Source: Ottelia alismoides
Lineage: Eukaryota; Streptophyta; Magnoliopsida; Alismatales; Hydrocharitaceae
Length of the DNA stretch: 64,000 nucleotides
Direction: 5' to 3'
Assembly: GCA_037367405.1 (NCBI GenBank)
Contig: JAZKJV010010627.1
Span: 1-64,000 of the forward strand
Shown: piece after piece, positions 10,905-22,900 of the stretch
How positions within the stretch are numbered: position 1 is the first letter of the stretch
Layout of the letters: each line of letters begins with the position of its first letter
The notes under the pieces: model-generated
Seen by the model: only the letters and a program-made list of their open reading frames with translations
What the model was told of the DNA's origin: nothing
The model's database searches: none
Program-made: the position numbers and the translations under genes

Positions 10905-13900
10905 CTGGAATGACAAGAGAAGAGAATCAGCAAGGACAAGATCATAAAGCAAGCAAAGAACTAGTACAAAGTTCAATGAAAATCACACATGGATCCCGTT
11001 AGCATCTAAAAGAGATTTTAATACATCCACTCCATTGTCCGTGCATCCATTTTGATCAGCAATATCTTTTCCTTTGCTCTTCATTTTCATGTTTGATGTA
11101 CGCAAGTTGTTGTCAGTTTCAGCATCTGCACTGCCTGCTTCAGGATTCTGTATGTTCAGGTCAGAACTATTGACCCCTACACTTACGTCATTAGGTAGCT
11201 GTGCAAATATAGTAGATGTTTCCGTGGAAAAATCTCTTTCATCATCCTGTAAAGTGAAGAGATCCCTCATATCACGAGCTTTGAAGAACCTTTTCTGTTG
11301 TGGGTTCTTCAATATCTTGTTGGTGAGAAAATGCTTGTATATTTGCCTGTGATACACCTTTTCTTCAATAGTTCCACGTGTAATCAATCTATAGATGGTT
11401 ACATCTTTTGTCTGCCCAATACGCCATGCACGCTCCCTTGCCTGTTACAGACAATCCTTCAATCAGATTCAAGATTGGTACACATCACTGAGAACCTAAA
11501 AGAAGCCGCTTTTATGGAACACAACAGAATGAAAGGGAACAACAGAATGAAATGGAATAGAGCAGTCATGAAAACAGAACCTCCCTGCATAGACAAAAAT
11601 TAGGATTGTAACTCAAAACTCTGCTAAGAGACGACCAAATTTATTTAAATCACAACTAATTTTTAGTTAAGCTATGAGATCATGTTGGATAGAAAATCTT
11701 CGCTTGGTCCTGCACGGAGAACAGTTTCAGTCTGTGCCTTGAGCTAATCCATTCGACGGTATTCAGAAAGCCAGCGAGGCTTATTGTTTGGGCTCACACC
11801 AACACAAACATCACATGCTCCTCTCCTGCTTAAAACCAGAAAAATCACATCCCAAAGTGTGACTAATATGTTTACTGAGATGAGAAATCGATCTCCTAAC
11901 TTCAGCATTCTGCAAAAAAAACTCTTTCAATTTTTGGGTACACTTTAACCTCGGGTGGGCTAACATGGTGTAAGATAGAGAGGACCAACTAAAATTTTGA
12001 CTAAAAAAACACAACTAACTTGCAGCTGCCGATCCCACAGCCTACTACTTCCTGCCAATGTCATTAAACATCAATTCATCACAATGCTATACCCCACCAC
12101 CACTAAGCTTCGGAGAAGTCCATCAGTCCACACCAACCTGCCTCATCCAGTCAATAGTCATTTGATATCTTCCCCCATTGGCAGTCAACACATCATATAA
12201 ACATCGTATAGGCAGTATTTCACATTTGCTAGGCTGCTTATTTTGAGAAGCTTGTCCTCTTGCATTGATTACTGTATCTGTGCTCCTTGTGTAACATAAT
12301 TACTGACTTTAAGAGCACAGAGACAAGAGAACTATACTGACATGGATTATTGTCAAAATCTCATAGTGGGAAATTAAATCCTCCCTTCAACCCTTAAGGC
12401 ATTATGACCCTCCCTACCTACCAAACCCAGCCCCCAGGCCTTTCGTAGCTGTGATGATGCTTAAGGCTTCCATAACCTCCCAACCTCCTTTCAGGGGTAT
12501 ATGTGACAAGCCCTTGCACTTATATCATGGGCCTTACTCTCGGCTCATTTCCTACGTCCTTGTCCATCTTGAGCGGTTCTGTCCTCGGAATATAGATCTT
12601 CTGACCGTCATTTAACACATTAATGGCCCAAGACTATAATACGTAATTTTCTTCACCGTTAAGTTTAATGGAGGTATCATGTACCACAATATATGAGGTG
12701 GATATAAGGGGTTTCATCTCGGGGGAGTCGGGAACATTGCAGATCAGACAGATGAGGAGAGAGTAAATAAACGCTTGATGCACTTACTCATCAGGTAGAT
12801 CAGAGAGGGCCGTTGAGTTCAGCGTTTGTGAGGCTGCAAAGCGGCAGCAGCTAAGAAGACCGCTAACTGACAGCGACAGCAGAAAAGGCCTCTGAGATGG
12901 CAAACGGCACCATTGGGTGAGGTAGAAATGGTGAGGCTGCTAGGTGGTACTGGCGATGATTGCTGGTAGGTGATGGTGTCGCTGGATGAGAGTGGTGGTG
13001 ACGTGGCTAGGCTGTAGCAGTGGTGAGACCGCTAGACACTGGTGCTGGTCACTTCTTTGCCTCGAGGAGGGCAGCATGCAGAGAGGTTTGGTGGTGGAAG
13101 GCTAAGGTTTCGGGTAAGGGAGGCCCCGAACACCGATATGCGACCATTGCTCTGATATAATAAGGAAAACGAATGAAACGGAATGAGAGATTTTTTCCAG
13201 GAGTAGGGCTTCTTATTTCCAGGAGTAGGGCTTCTTACATAGCGTGAAACCCTAAACACTAAAGATGGAAATTACATACAAACAAAATATGGCATATCCA
13301 ACCAATATACAATCCAAGAGCTTATTCGGACCGCTTATGGAGTTGCATAGATTCAACCTTTAAGGGAGTTGGACCTGTGAACCACATAAGCCTCCACCTC
13401 TCCCATGTAAACCCTAAACACGACTACAACCTATCCTATTCTTCCTCCCTCGCTCATATTACCTGCAAGGTTGCTCATAGCCTCCCACCCGTCGAAGTCT
13501 TCTCACCGCAACTAAATCACATTCGCCCGCATTGTGTTGTCACCCTCGCAGCCTCAACTCGCCCTTGGGCGGACTTGCGGGACGTTATGGAGACCTTCCC
13601 GGGCATCCGGGGGGGGCTTCAATGTCACTTTGCTTTCTTCTGATCGGCCGAGGCTGCGGGGCAGTCAGGACCCCGGCTCAGAGGCCTTCTTGGAGGTGGT
13701 GGACTCGCTGGAGTTGGAGGTCTTGGATGCGGCGGGGATCAGGTACACTTGGCATAACGCCAACTCAAGGTCGCGCATTGATCGGTTCCTGGCGTCGTCC
13801 GAGATGCTGGAGCTCTTCTCGCTTTCTTTCGTCTCGGCCAGGCCTCGCTCTTGGTCTAATCACACGCCTATCTTGTGGGACTCTGGGGATCCTGCGCCGA

Positions 13901-16900
13901 CTCGTGGCTTCTTCCGCTATGAGAAGGCGTGGCTACTCGAGGAGGGGTTCAGAGACCTGGTGGCGTCACATTGGGCTCTGATCACGGTGGAGGGCACGGC
14001 CACGGCGCGGCTTGTGCAGAAGCTGGACTCCTTGCTCTCCAGGCTTTGCACTTTCAAGAGGGAGTCGAGGGAGGCCCGCACGGCCAGGGTTGCGGCGGAG
14101 GGCATGGTGACTTTGATGGATGCGTTGGAGGGCAAGCGTCCCCTGCTCTGGGACGAGCTGAGGGAGCGGTCCGAAGCTCAGAAGCAGATATTTGAGGAGG
14201 ACAGGAAGAGGGTCACCGAGTGGAAGCAGCGCTCCAGACACAAGTGGCTCAAGGAGGGTGACGCGAACACGGTCTTCTTCCACAAAGTGGCCAGCGACGG
14301 CGGAGGGAGAACTTCCTCAGATCGTTGCTTGTTGATGGAGAGTTGGTGGAGGGGAACAGGGACCTTGGGAGGGCGATTGCGGATCACTTCTACAGGCTCT
14401 CCGCAAGGGGTGCTGGCAGACGTTGGAGGTGGTCAGGCTTGGGGGCGGTGCGCCTGTCTGACGCGCATGCTGCTAGTCTGACCCTTTCGATCACGATGGA
14501 GGAGTTGAAGGCGGTGGACTGGAATCTCAATAGCGATGGCGCGCCTGGTCCGGATGGCTTCCATGTTTCCTTCTACAAGATTTCTGGGACTTGGTGGGCA
14601 GTGAGGTGCTTGGCGTGGCGGTGGAATGCTGTCGTGGCAATGCTGGATTCGAGCGGTTGAACAAGGCGCTGATTGTACTACTCCCAAAGAGGACCGGTGC
14701 GAGAAGAATCGAGGATTTTCGGCCTATTGCGATCTCCAATGCACTGTACCTTATTGTGGCCAAGGTTTTCGCGACCAGACTGAACAGGATCCTGGAGCAC
14801 ATCATCGCCCCAACCCAGACGGCTTTCGTTCCAAGGAGGCAAATCGCGGATAGCCTGGTCCTGGCTTCTGAAATTGTGGCAGATTGGAAGAGAAACGGCA
14901 GACAGGCCATGCTATGGAAGGTGGACTTCACTAAAGCCTTTGATACGATGGGTTGGCATTTTCTTTGGACGGTGCTGCATAGAAGGGGCTTTCCTGACAT
15001 CTGGATCTCTTGGATGAAGCGTTGCGTGACCACAGCCTCCATGTCTGTCCTAGGGAATGGGAAGCCTGAGGGGGGTTTCTTTCAACTGTAGAGGGAGGTG
15101 AGACAGGGGTGCCCTCTCGCCCCCTTGCTCTTCATCATCGCGGCGGACGTTCTTGCTCGTATGGTTGACGGTGTGCAGTGGGTGGGGCTTACGCGTGGTT
15201 ACTCGAGGGTGACCTGAGGATCCCGCTTTTACAGTACACCGATGATACCATTTTCTTTGTTGAAGGGGGCCTTGAGGAGGCCAACAAAAAGGCGGCCACG
15301 TTGGAGCTTTTCGGCGAGATGTCCAGGCTGGTGCAAAATAGCAGCAAATCCAAGATGGTTCCATTCTGCATGGACGAGGAGTTGGCAAGTCTCTGCGGGT
15401 CGGCGTTGAATACCGAATGTTATGGTTTCCCCATTCACTACATGGGCTTGCCGCTGAACATTGGGAGATCGAAGATGGCGGACTGGCTTCCACTGGTCGA
15501 GAAGATGGAGGGTCGGCTGACGGGTTGGAAGGTGCCGGTCCTGTCCAAGAATGGACGCCTGGTGCACTTGAGGGTAGTGTTATCCGCCATGCCGGTTTAC
15601 TACTCGTCCACGAGGCTCATGCCTGCGGGCATTCGGAGAAGGTTGGAGGGTCTGATGAGGCGGTTTCTGTGGGGCAGGAACGGGCAGGGCCCTGGGATGC
15701 ACCTGTTCAGCTGGGAAGATATTACTTTGAGGAAGTATGAGGGCGGGCTTGGGGTTTTTCGGTTGCGCGAGCTGAATGAGGCCCTATTATTGAAGTGGGT
15801 GGCCAGGCTATGGGGTGGCGGGGAGGACCTTACCTGCAGCCTTTTGAGTCAGATCTACGAGGTCGGGTGGAGCCTCCCGCAGGGGGGACAGCGGTTAGCT
15901 CGCGCGGGAGGAGGCCCTCTCCGTTCTGGAGGGCAATCATGTCTCTCCCTACCAACTTCCGAACGTTGTTCATGCCTGTGCTGGGGGATGGGCTGCACTT
16001 TGCCTTCTGGAAGGACGACTAGACGGACGGAGGTGCGCTGTCCTTGCGTTTCCACCGTCTCTTTGCTCTTGTTGCGGATCAGGAGGTAACGGTTGCCTCT
16101 TATTGGGTGGATGGGAGCTGGATGCCGTCTTTCCGTTCGAATTTCTCCGACCGACGTCTTGAGGAGTTTCTGCAGTTGCTCGACATGCTTCGGGAGGCCT
16201 CGGGGCCCTCATTGGGTCGCGACCACTGGGCTTGGCGTGGCGGTTCCTTTTCGGTGAGGAGGGCTTACTCGACGATCTGCAGGCCTCCTCCCTCCCAGAC
16301 GGCGGAGCTGGTAAGGGATTACGCTTTCTTCTGGGGCATGGGTCTTCCGGCAAGGATTGCTTTCTTCTTTTGGTTGTTCCGGAGGAAGAGGCTGACGACG
16401 CGAGACCGTTGTGCTAGACTTCTCGGGGTTGTTTCTAACAGGTGCATGCTTTGTGAGAGTGGGGCTGAGATCCTGGAGCATCTCTTCTTTTCTTGCTCGT
16501 ACGTGGTGCCGGTTTGGGCTGATCCGGGCCTGGGATGGGTCGGTACGGCTGGGGTTGAGGATTTCTGCAATGTGTTGACCACGGCCAGGCATCGGCCAAG
16601 GGCGGAGCTGTTGCGGCCTCTGGCTCTGGTCTGGTCTATCTGGCTGGCCAGGAATGATCTATTGTTTTCTAGTCGTAGATTTTACATTGAAAATATTTGT
16701 TCATGCGTCGAGAGTGGTGCGCTCGTGGCTCGCCTAGAGGGCATGTTTTTTGTACTCTTCCTTTTGTTTTTACTTTTAATTTAATTAGGGGGTGAACAGC
16801 TAAGAGTGTATCCCCCTTTTTGAGACTTCAAAAAAAATATGAACATTTGCACTTTAGAACATTTTCGGTTTTTTGTTTATGATCCTTTTTTTAATAGAAA

Positions 16901-19900
16901 TGGAGAATTTGAGTGTATCCCCCTTTTTGAGACTTCAAAAAAAATATGAACATTTGCACTTTAGAACATTTTCGGTTTTTTGTTTATGATCCTTTTTTTA
17001 ATAGAAATGGAGAATTTATGCAAATGCTTGTGTCGAAATCAAATCATACTTAAATGTTTATGCTTTACATATAGTCTAAATTATATTTACTCGAAGCAAA
17101 TATTGGAAATGTTAGAATTTATTATTCTGATTTTGAATATTTTATTATAATATTACACAGCATAATCTGCATATGCGAACGCATACTTCATACCTGCTTA
17201 ATTGCTTCAAACTGTCTGGATGGTACAAATATTGTATACCGTGTACACCATCTTGGATGTCCATCCTTTTCTTTCTTACATAAATCAGAGACCAAGTCCC
17301 CATTTGAACCATCCAAATTTTGATGAGAAGGGGTGACTTACGGAGATTAATGGTCATTTGATAAATATAACGGAGATAGTAATACAAAGATGGAAATATA
17401 TTTGTAACTTAAAGCCCTAATTGATCAAAACATCGCATCATTCATTTGCAGTCTTTTAGAGTTATTGTGTTTTTTATTTTATTTGAGTCATGTAATCCTT
17501 CAAGACCATATAGGTATTTCTCCCTATTTTGCTCTCTACGGTTTTTTTCTATATAAGAGACCCTAGACCCATAAAATAAACACAACTCGTTCTCTTTTCC
17601 ACATGGTATTAGAGCAACGGTCCAAGATCGTGACTTATACCTAAAACCCACCACTGCCACCAGCCTCCATCTTCTCAAACCTAGTGTAGACCCTTCTTCC
17701 TCGTCTAAGGGTCTCGTGCGATGCCTAGGTGGGTTTCCCAACGCCATCCAGTCGCCGCCCAGCACTGCCCAGTGCCGCCCAGCACTGCCATAACGCCTCC
17801 AACGCATCTTCGGGTGTTGTTGGTGCCGCTGACAGCTATCTCCAGCACATTCGACGTGCTGACTTTTCAAAAACTAGATCTCTTGTGCATATGCGTGTGA
17901 GTTCTATGCCACTTTTCCACCCTTCTAGGCATACTTGATCAACAGCAGAACTTTGATCTCTCTATCTGACCATCATGACATCTAGTTCTAGCAAGACGAA
18001 GTCCTTGTCCGCTCCATCTTCTATGACGACACAAGGCACTACTATCAAATTGAAATCAGCGGAAGGTCTATATCCTAACTAAAGATCCTCTAAATGAGAA
18101 AGATAAAGAATATGATAACTGGCTCGCAGACAACTACCAGGTTATCAACTGGGTGACCGATAACGTTGAGGCATATATCGCCTCAAATTTGCTTTTCAAA
18201 GACAGCCAAGGAGATGTGGGATGACCTTGAGTAGACACTCACAGAACACGATAAACTCATGCCTTCTATCATCTACAAGCGGATCTGGTTTGCATCACAT
18301 GGTGACTCTACCCTTGTTGAGTACTACAACCATCTCACTAGCATGTTCGAGGAGCTTGCGACCTTTCAACCCTCACGTCGTACAATATCGGTACAAGAGG
18401 GTTCGAACTGGCAGATATATCGCTTCATTGATGGCATGCATCCCAGATATCATGCAATGAAGGAGTGATTTCTGATATTCGATACACTGCCAACGATGAA
18501 GGACATCTTTGAACGTCTTGAGGAACTGGAGACATATGTTGCACAGCCTCCCACCTTACCTCCTACAGAGAGTTCTGCACATGTAGCATCATCTGGGAGA
18601 GGAGGACAACATAGCTTTTAAGGAGGTCGCGGACGAGATTTTGAACGTGGACGTAACTTTGACTGTGATCGTGGACAAGATTCTACTGCTCCTCCAGTAT
18701 CCACAGTGCACTCACTGTCGTCGCTGGAACCATCCTTCGAACAATGCTGGCATAAGTTTGGCGTACCTCTTTATCAAGTCAATAGTGCCTATGAGGACGT
18801 ATATGATGTGGAAGAGGTGTCTCCTATTATAACCCCTTGTGGAAAGATGGTACATCTCAATGATGCATATTATTCCTGTTTGATGCAGAATCTCCAGACT
18901 CCCGTGCCCGCTTCTTCTTCCAACGAGACTACCATTGCTGCCTTGGTTATCCCCATTAGGTACAGTAGCCAACTCTGTGACCTCTACTGCTCCCGCTTGG
19001 ATCATGCACTCTGGAGCCTCTACTCAATGGGATTTTAATGTGGAACCCTACTCCCTAAGGAGCGGGATGAAACCACGGAAGAACGCCTCAAAGGGTTGAT
19101 AGTTTGTTGTTTTTCTCACTGGATACAATGGGTGTGTGAGTATATATATAACCCCCACTGAATCTCCACATCCCACATACGGTAGATGTGGGACTAAACT
19201 CTGGATGAGGTAAATGGATCCTGGAGAGATCCATTTACCCATCTCCCACATATGTGACGCATAACCAAATATTCCAACAAACTCCATGGTTCCGACAGTA
19301 TTAACTAACGAGTGAGTCCCACTGGCGACTCGAACCGACTTAATTGAGGAAGAGCGTCTGCATCTAATTTTCTAACATGGTATAATAGCGAATTCGATTC
19401 TCGAGCAATTTATGTCCATTATTTTTATTCAAGATTTGACTATCAGATTCATTGTTCATTGTTCTTGAAGATTTATGTTGAAGATATGTTCGGGATCGTT
19501 CAAGTTCCAGATTTTATTCTAGGGTTTCAGAATGAAACCCTAATTTCTGCACGTATCTCAAGAGTCCTCGGCAATCCCAGGGGACATCCAATCATCATGG
19601 CACCGTATCTTCTTCAGGTGCTACCTCCAGCCTCCAGGCGCGCAAGCGGTGCCCCATCTCTCTCTCGGGCGATGCGGCTTCCAACAGCATATCCTCTGCC
19701 AGCAACCTCTCCTCGCGCATCCTCGCATCAAACTCCAACATTTCTGCAACCTCTCTTCCCTCCTCATCGGTCAGGCGGCAACCCCTAAAACCCTAGGCGA
19801 AGACCTATGCGCGCAGGCGCTCTTCCCCCAGGCAGTTGCATGGTGCAGGAGACCTCGATACCCTTGCCACGTGCACGGGCGGCGCTCGCAGGCATCTCCG

Positions 19901-22900
19901 CCCCTCCTCGTAGCACGTGTCGGCGGCCACGAACGACGGCAACAGCCTCCCCTCCAAGTGGTGGATCCCTAGACCCAACGGCGATTAGCGGCTCCCCAGC
20001 ATCAAGTCCTCCCTTCAGCGAGCGACATCGCCCTTCAGATTCCTCGCGGCGACGCACCACAGCAAGCCGAGGAGACGGCAGGAGCTCCATCGCCAGCCTT
20101 TCGCGTCATCGAGACCATCACAATCAGCCATTGGATCTCCCATTCCCCTTGCGGTAGATTCCGACGTCAAATCCTCCATCTGCGGGCGATGGGTGCGGGG
20201 TTATTCAAAAGAAGGATTCCCATCGGGAACCCTAAATGAGGCCTCTGATATTTAAAAAAAGGTGAGAAAGCCCTATTTTTGGGTTGCAGCATTAGAGAAA
20301 AAAGGGGAGGGGGAACTGGCGCGGTTTTGCCCAAGATTGGCCCCAAATGTAAAAAGGGCGAGGCATGTTTAAATAAATATTGCAAAAAAAATAAAAAAGT
20401 CGGAAAAAATAAGTGTACAACTTATTTAAAAAAAATAGAAGCGACGGCTATTAAAAAAAGGAATGACATAGCCGAGAAGAAGAAAAATGATTTTAAAAAA
20501 TGAATTAAAAAATAACAACATCAACAATAAAGCATTTTCCCACAATTAAGTAGGGACGGCTACATGGATTCTTCGCCTCCATTCAAATCTATGTTGGGTC
20601 AATCCCGGGCTTATATTCAAAAAGCTAAGATCCCTTCGTAAAGTCTCTTTCCAACACTTCTTAGGTCGCCTCGCCCTCTCTTAGCCGGCTCAATATCCCA
20701 ACACTCGCATCTCCTAACCGGTGCATCAGTTGATCTTCTTTGCAAAGGACCAAACCATCTTAAGCGGTTTTCTCGCATTTTATCCTCGATCGGAGCTACA
20801 CCAACTTTCTTTCTGATTGCCTCATTCTGAATCACATCTTTACGTGTGTGTGTGTGTGTATGTGTGTGTCCACACATCCACCTTAGCATTTTCATTTCTG
20901 CTACAACCATTCTCTGCACATGTCTATGGTTCACAGGCCAGCATTCAGATCCATAAAGCATAGCAAGTCTCATGGCTGCTTTGTAAAACTTTCCTTTAAT
21001 TTTTAAAGGAATTTTCTTATCACAGAGCACAACAGAGGCTCCTCTCCACTTTAGCCACTAACATATCCATCAATTTCCCCATCATGTTGCAAAATAGATC
21101 CCAAATATATAAAAGAAACTCTCTTCCGAATGTTACTGACACCAATCTTCACCTCGATTCCTTCAACATTGCTTCCATCAAAGGTGCACTCCATATATTC
21201 CGTCTTAGTCATACTTATATGAAATCATGTAGTCTCCAATGCATGACTCCAGACCTCAAGCTTCTCATTTACTCCATCTCTAGTCTCCTCAATCAACACA
21301 ATATCATCAGCAAATAACATACAGCATGGTAACTCATCCTGAATGTGACTTGCCAACTCGTCCATAATCAAAGTAAAAAGAAATGAACTCAAAATCGAGC
21401 CTTGATGTAAACCAATGTTGATGCTAAATAGTCAGTCTTCCCAGACGGAGTCCTCACACAAGATAAAGCCCTATCATACATATCTTTTATGAGGTTAATG
21501 TATAGAACAGGTACTTGTCTCTTCTCCAAAACTCTCCACAATATCTCTCATGGGATAGAATCATAAGCCTTCTCCAAATCAAAAAAATCATATAGAGGTT
21601 CTTCTTTTTAGCTCTACAAATCTCCATTGATCTCCTCAGCAAATGGATGGCTTCAATAGTTGAGCGACCTGGCATGAATCCGAATTGGTTTTCTTTTACT
21701 TTGGAAACTTGCCTCAACCTTCTTTCAATTACACGTTCCCAAATTTTCATAGTGTGACTCATATGCTTGATACCTCCGTAATTTAAACAAATTTTGAATG
21801 TCTCCTTTATTCTTATAAAGAGGTATCCTCCAATCTTCAGGCATTTTCTTGCTTCGCCAAATAACATTGAATAGATTCATAAGCCAAGTCAAACCGCGCT
21901 CACCTAAAACTCTCCATACTTCTACATGGATGTCATCCGATCCTACACCTTTCCCAGTTCTCATAACCTTCAAAGCCTCCTCTACTTTCTTTCTTTGTAT
22001 TCGTCTATAGCTTGCACGATTCAAGTAACTTTCACTACTAGCTAGATCATCCAAAGTGATCTCTTTATTTCCCTCCCCAGTGAAAAGTTTATGGAAGTAT
22101 TGCTCCCATCTAGTCTCTATCCTTCTGAGTAACAAGTTATGTGACCTTCTCGTCTTTAATGCATCTTACTTGAGAAAGGTCTTTGGTCTTTCTTTCTCTT
22201 GCTTTGGCCAACCTGAATATATCCTTCTGGCCCTCTTTTTTATACACAACTTCATATGCTTTTGACTTAGCTTTGCTTACAGCCTTCTTTGCTTCCTTCT
22301 TCGCTATTTGTAGTTTGTGACAGTTTCCTCTAATCTATCCTTAGACATAACTTCAAAGCATGCTCTATTAATTTTTAGCTTCTCTTGCACCCCAGTCACT
22401 CCACTATCAAGCCTCCTTTTGACATGGAGCTCCTACCTTTGACTCACCTAGCATCTCTTTGGCTGACCTTTCAGATACAAGATGCTACTGCCTTCCACAT
22501 CTCGTTTGCACTTCTGCTACAATCCCAAGATAAGTCTACTAAAACCTCGTCCCTGAAGCTCGAAGCTCTGTGGAAGATTCCACCATCTAGTTCTAGTGAT
22601 CTTAGGATCCTCCTTTTCTTTACCATCCCTTTTATTGCACATCCAAGACTAACAAGCGATGTTGGGTTGTCAAACTTTCTCTTGGGATTACTTTGCAATC
22701 TTTACAACACAACCGATCTCTTCTCCTCACGCAAAGTAATCTATCTGTGTTCTAGTTGGGCCACTCTTATAAGTAATTAAATGCTCCTCCCTCTTCTTGA
22801 AGAGAGTGTTTGCTATGCAAAGACCATATGCCGTTACAAAATCCAGAATGACTTTCCCTCTTCATTCTATCCCCAAAAGCATGTCCTCATGAATGCTAGC

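Noticed and set aside
14527..15042. 171-codon minus-strand frame and similar antisense frames at 14-16.5 kb
   Set aside because: They are antisense shadows of the GC-rich L1 reverse transcriptase on the plus strand.
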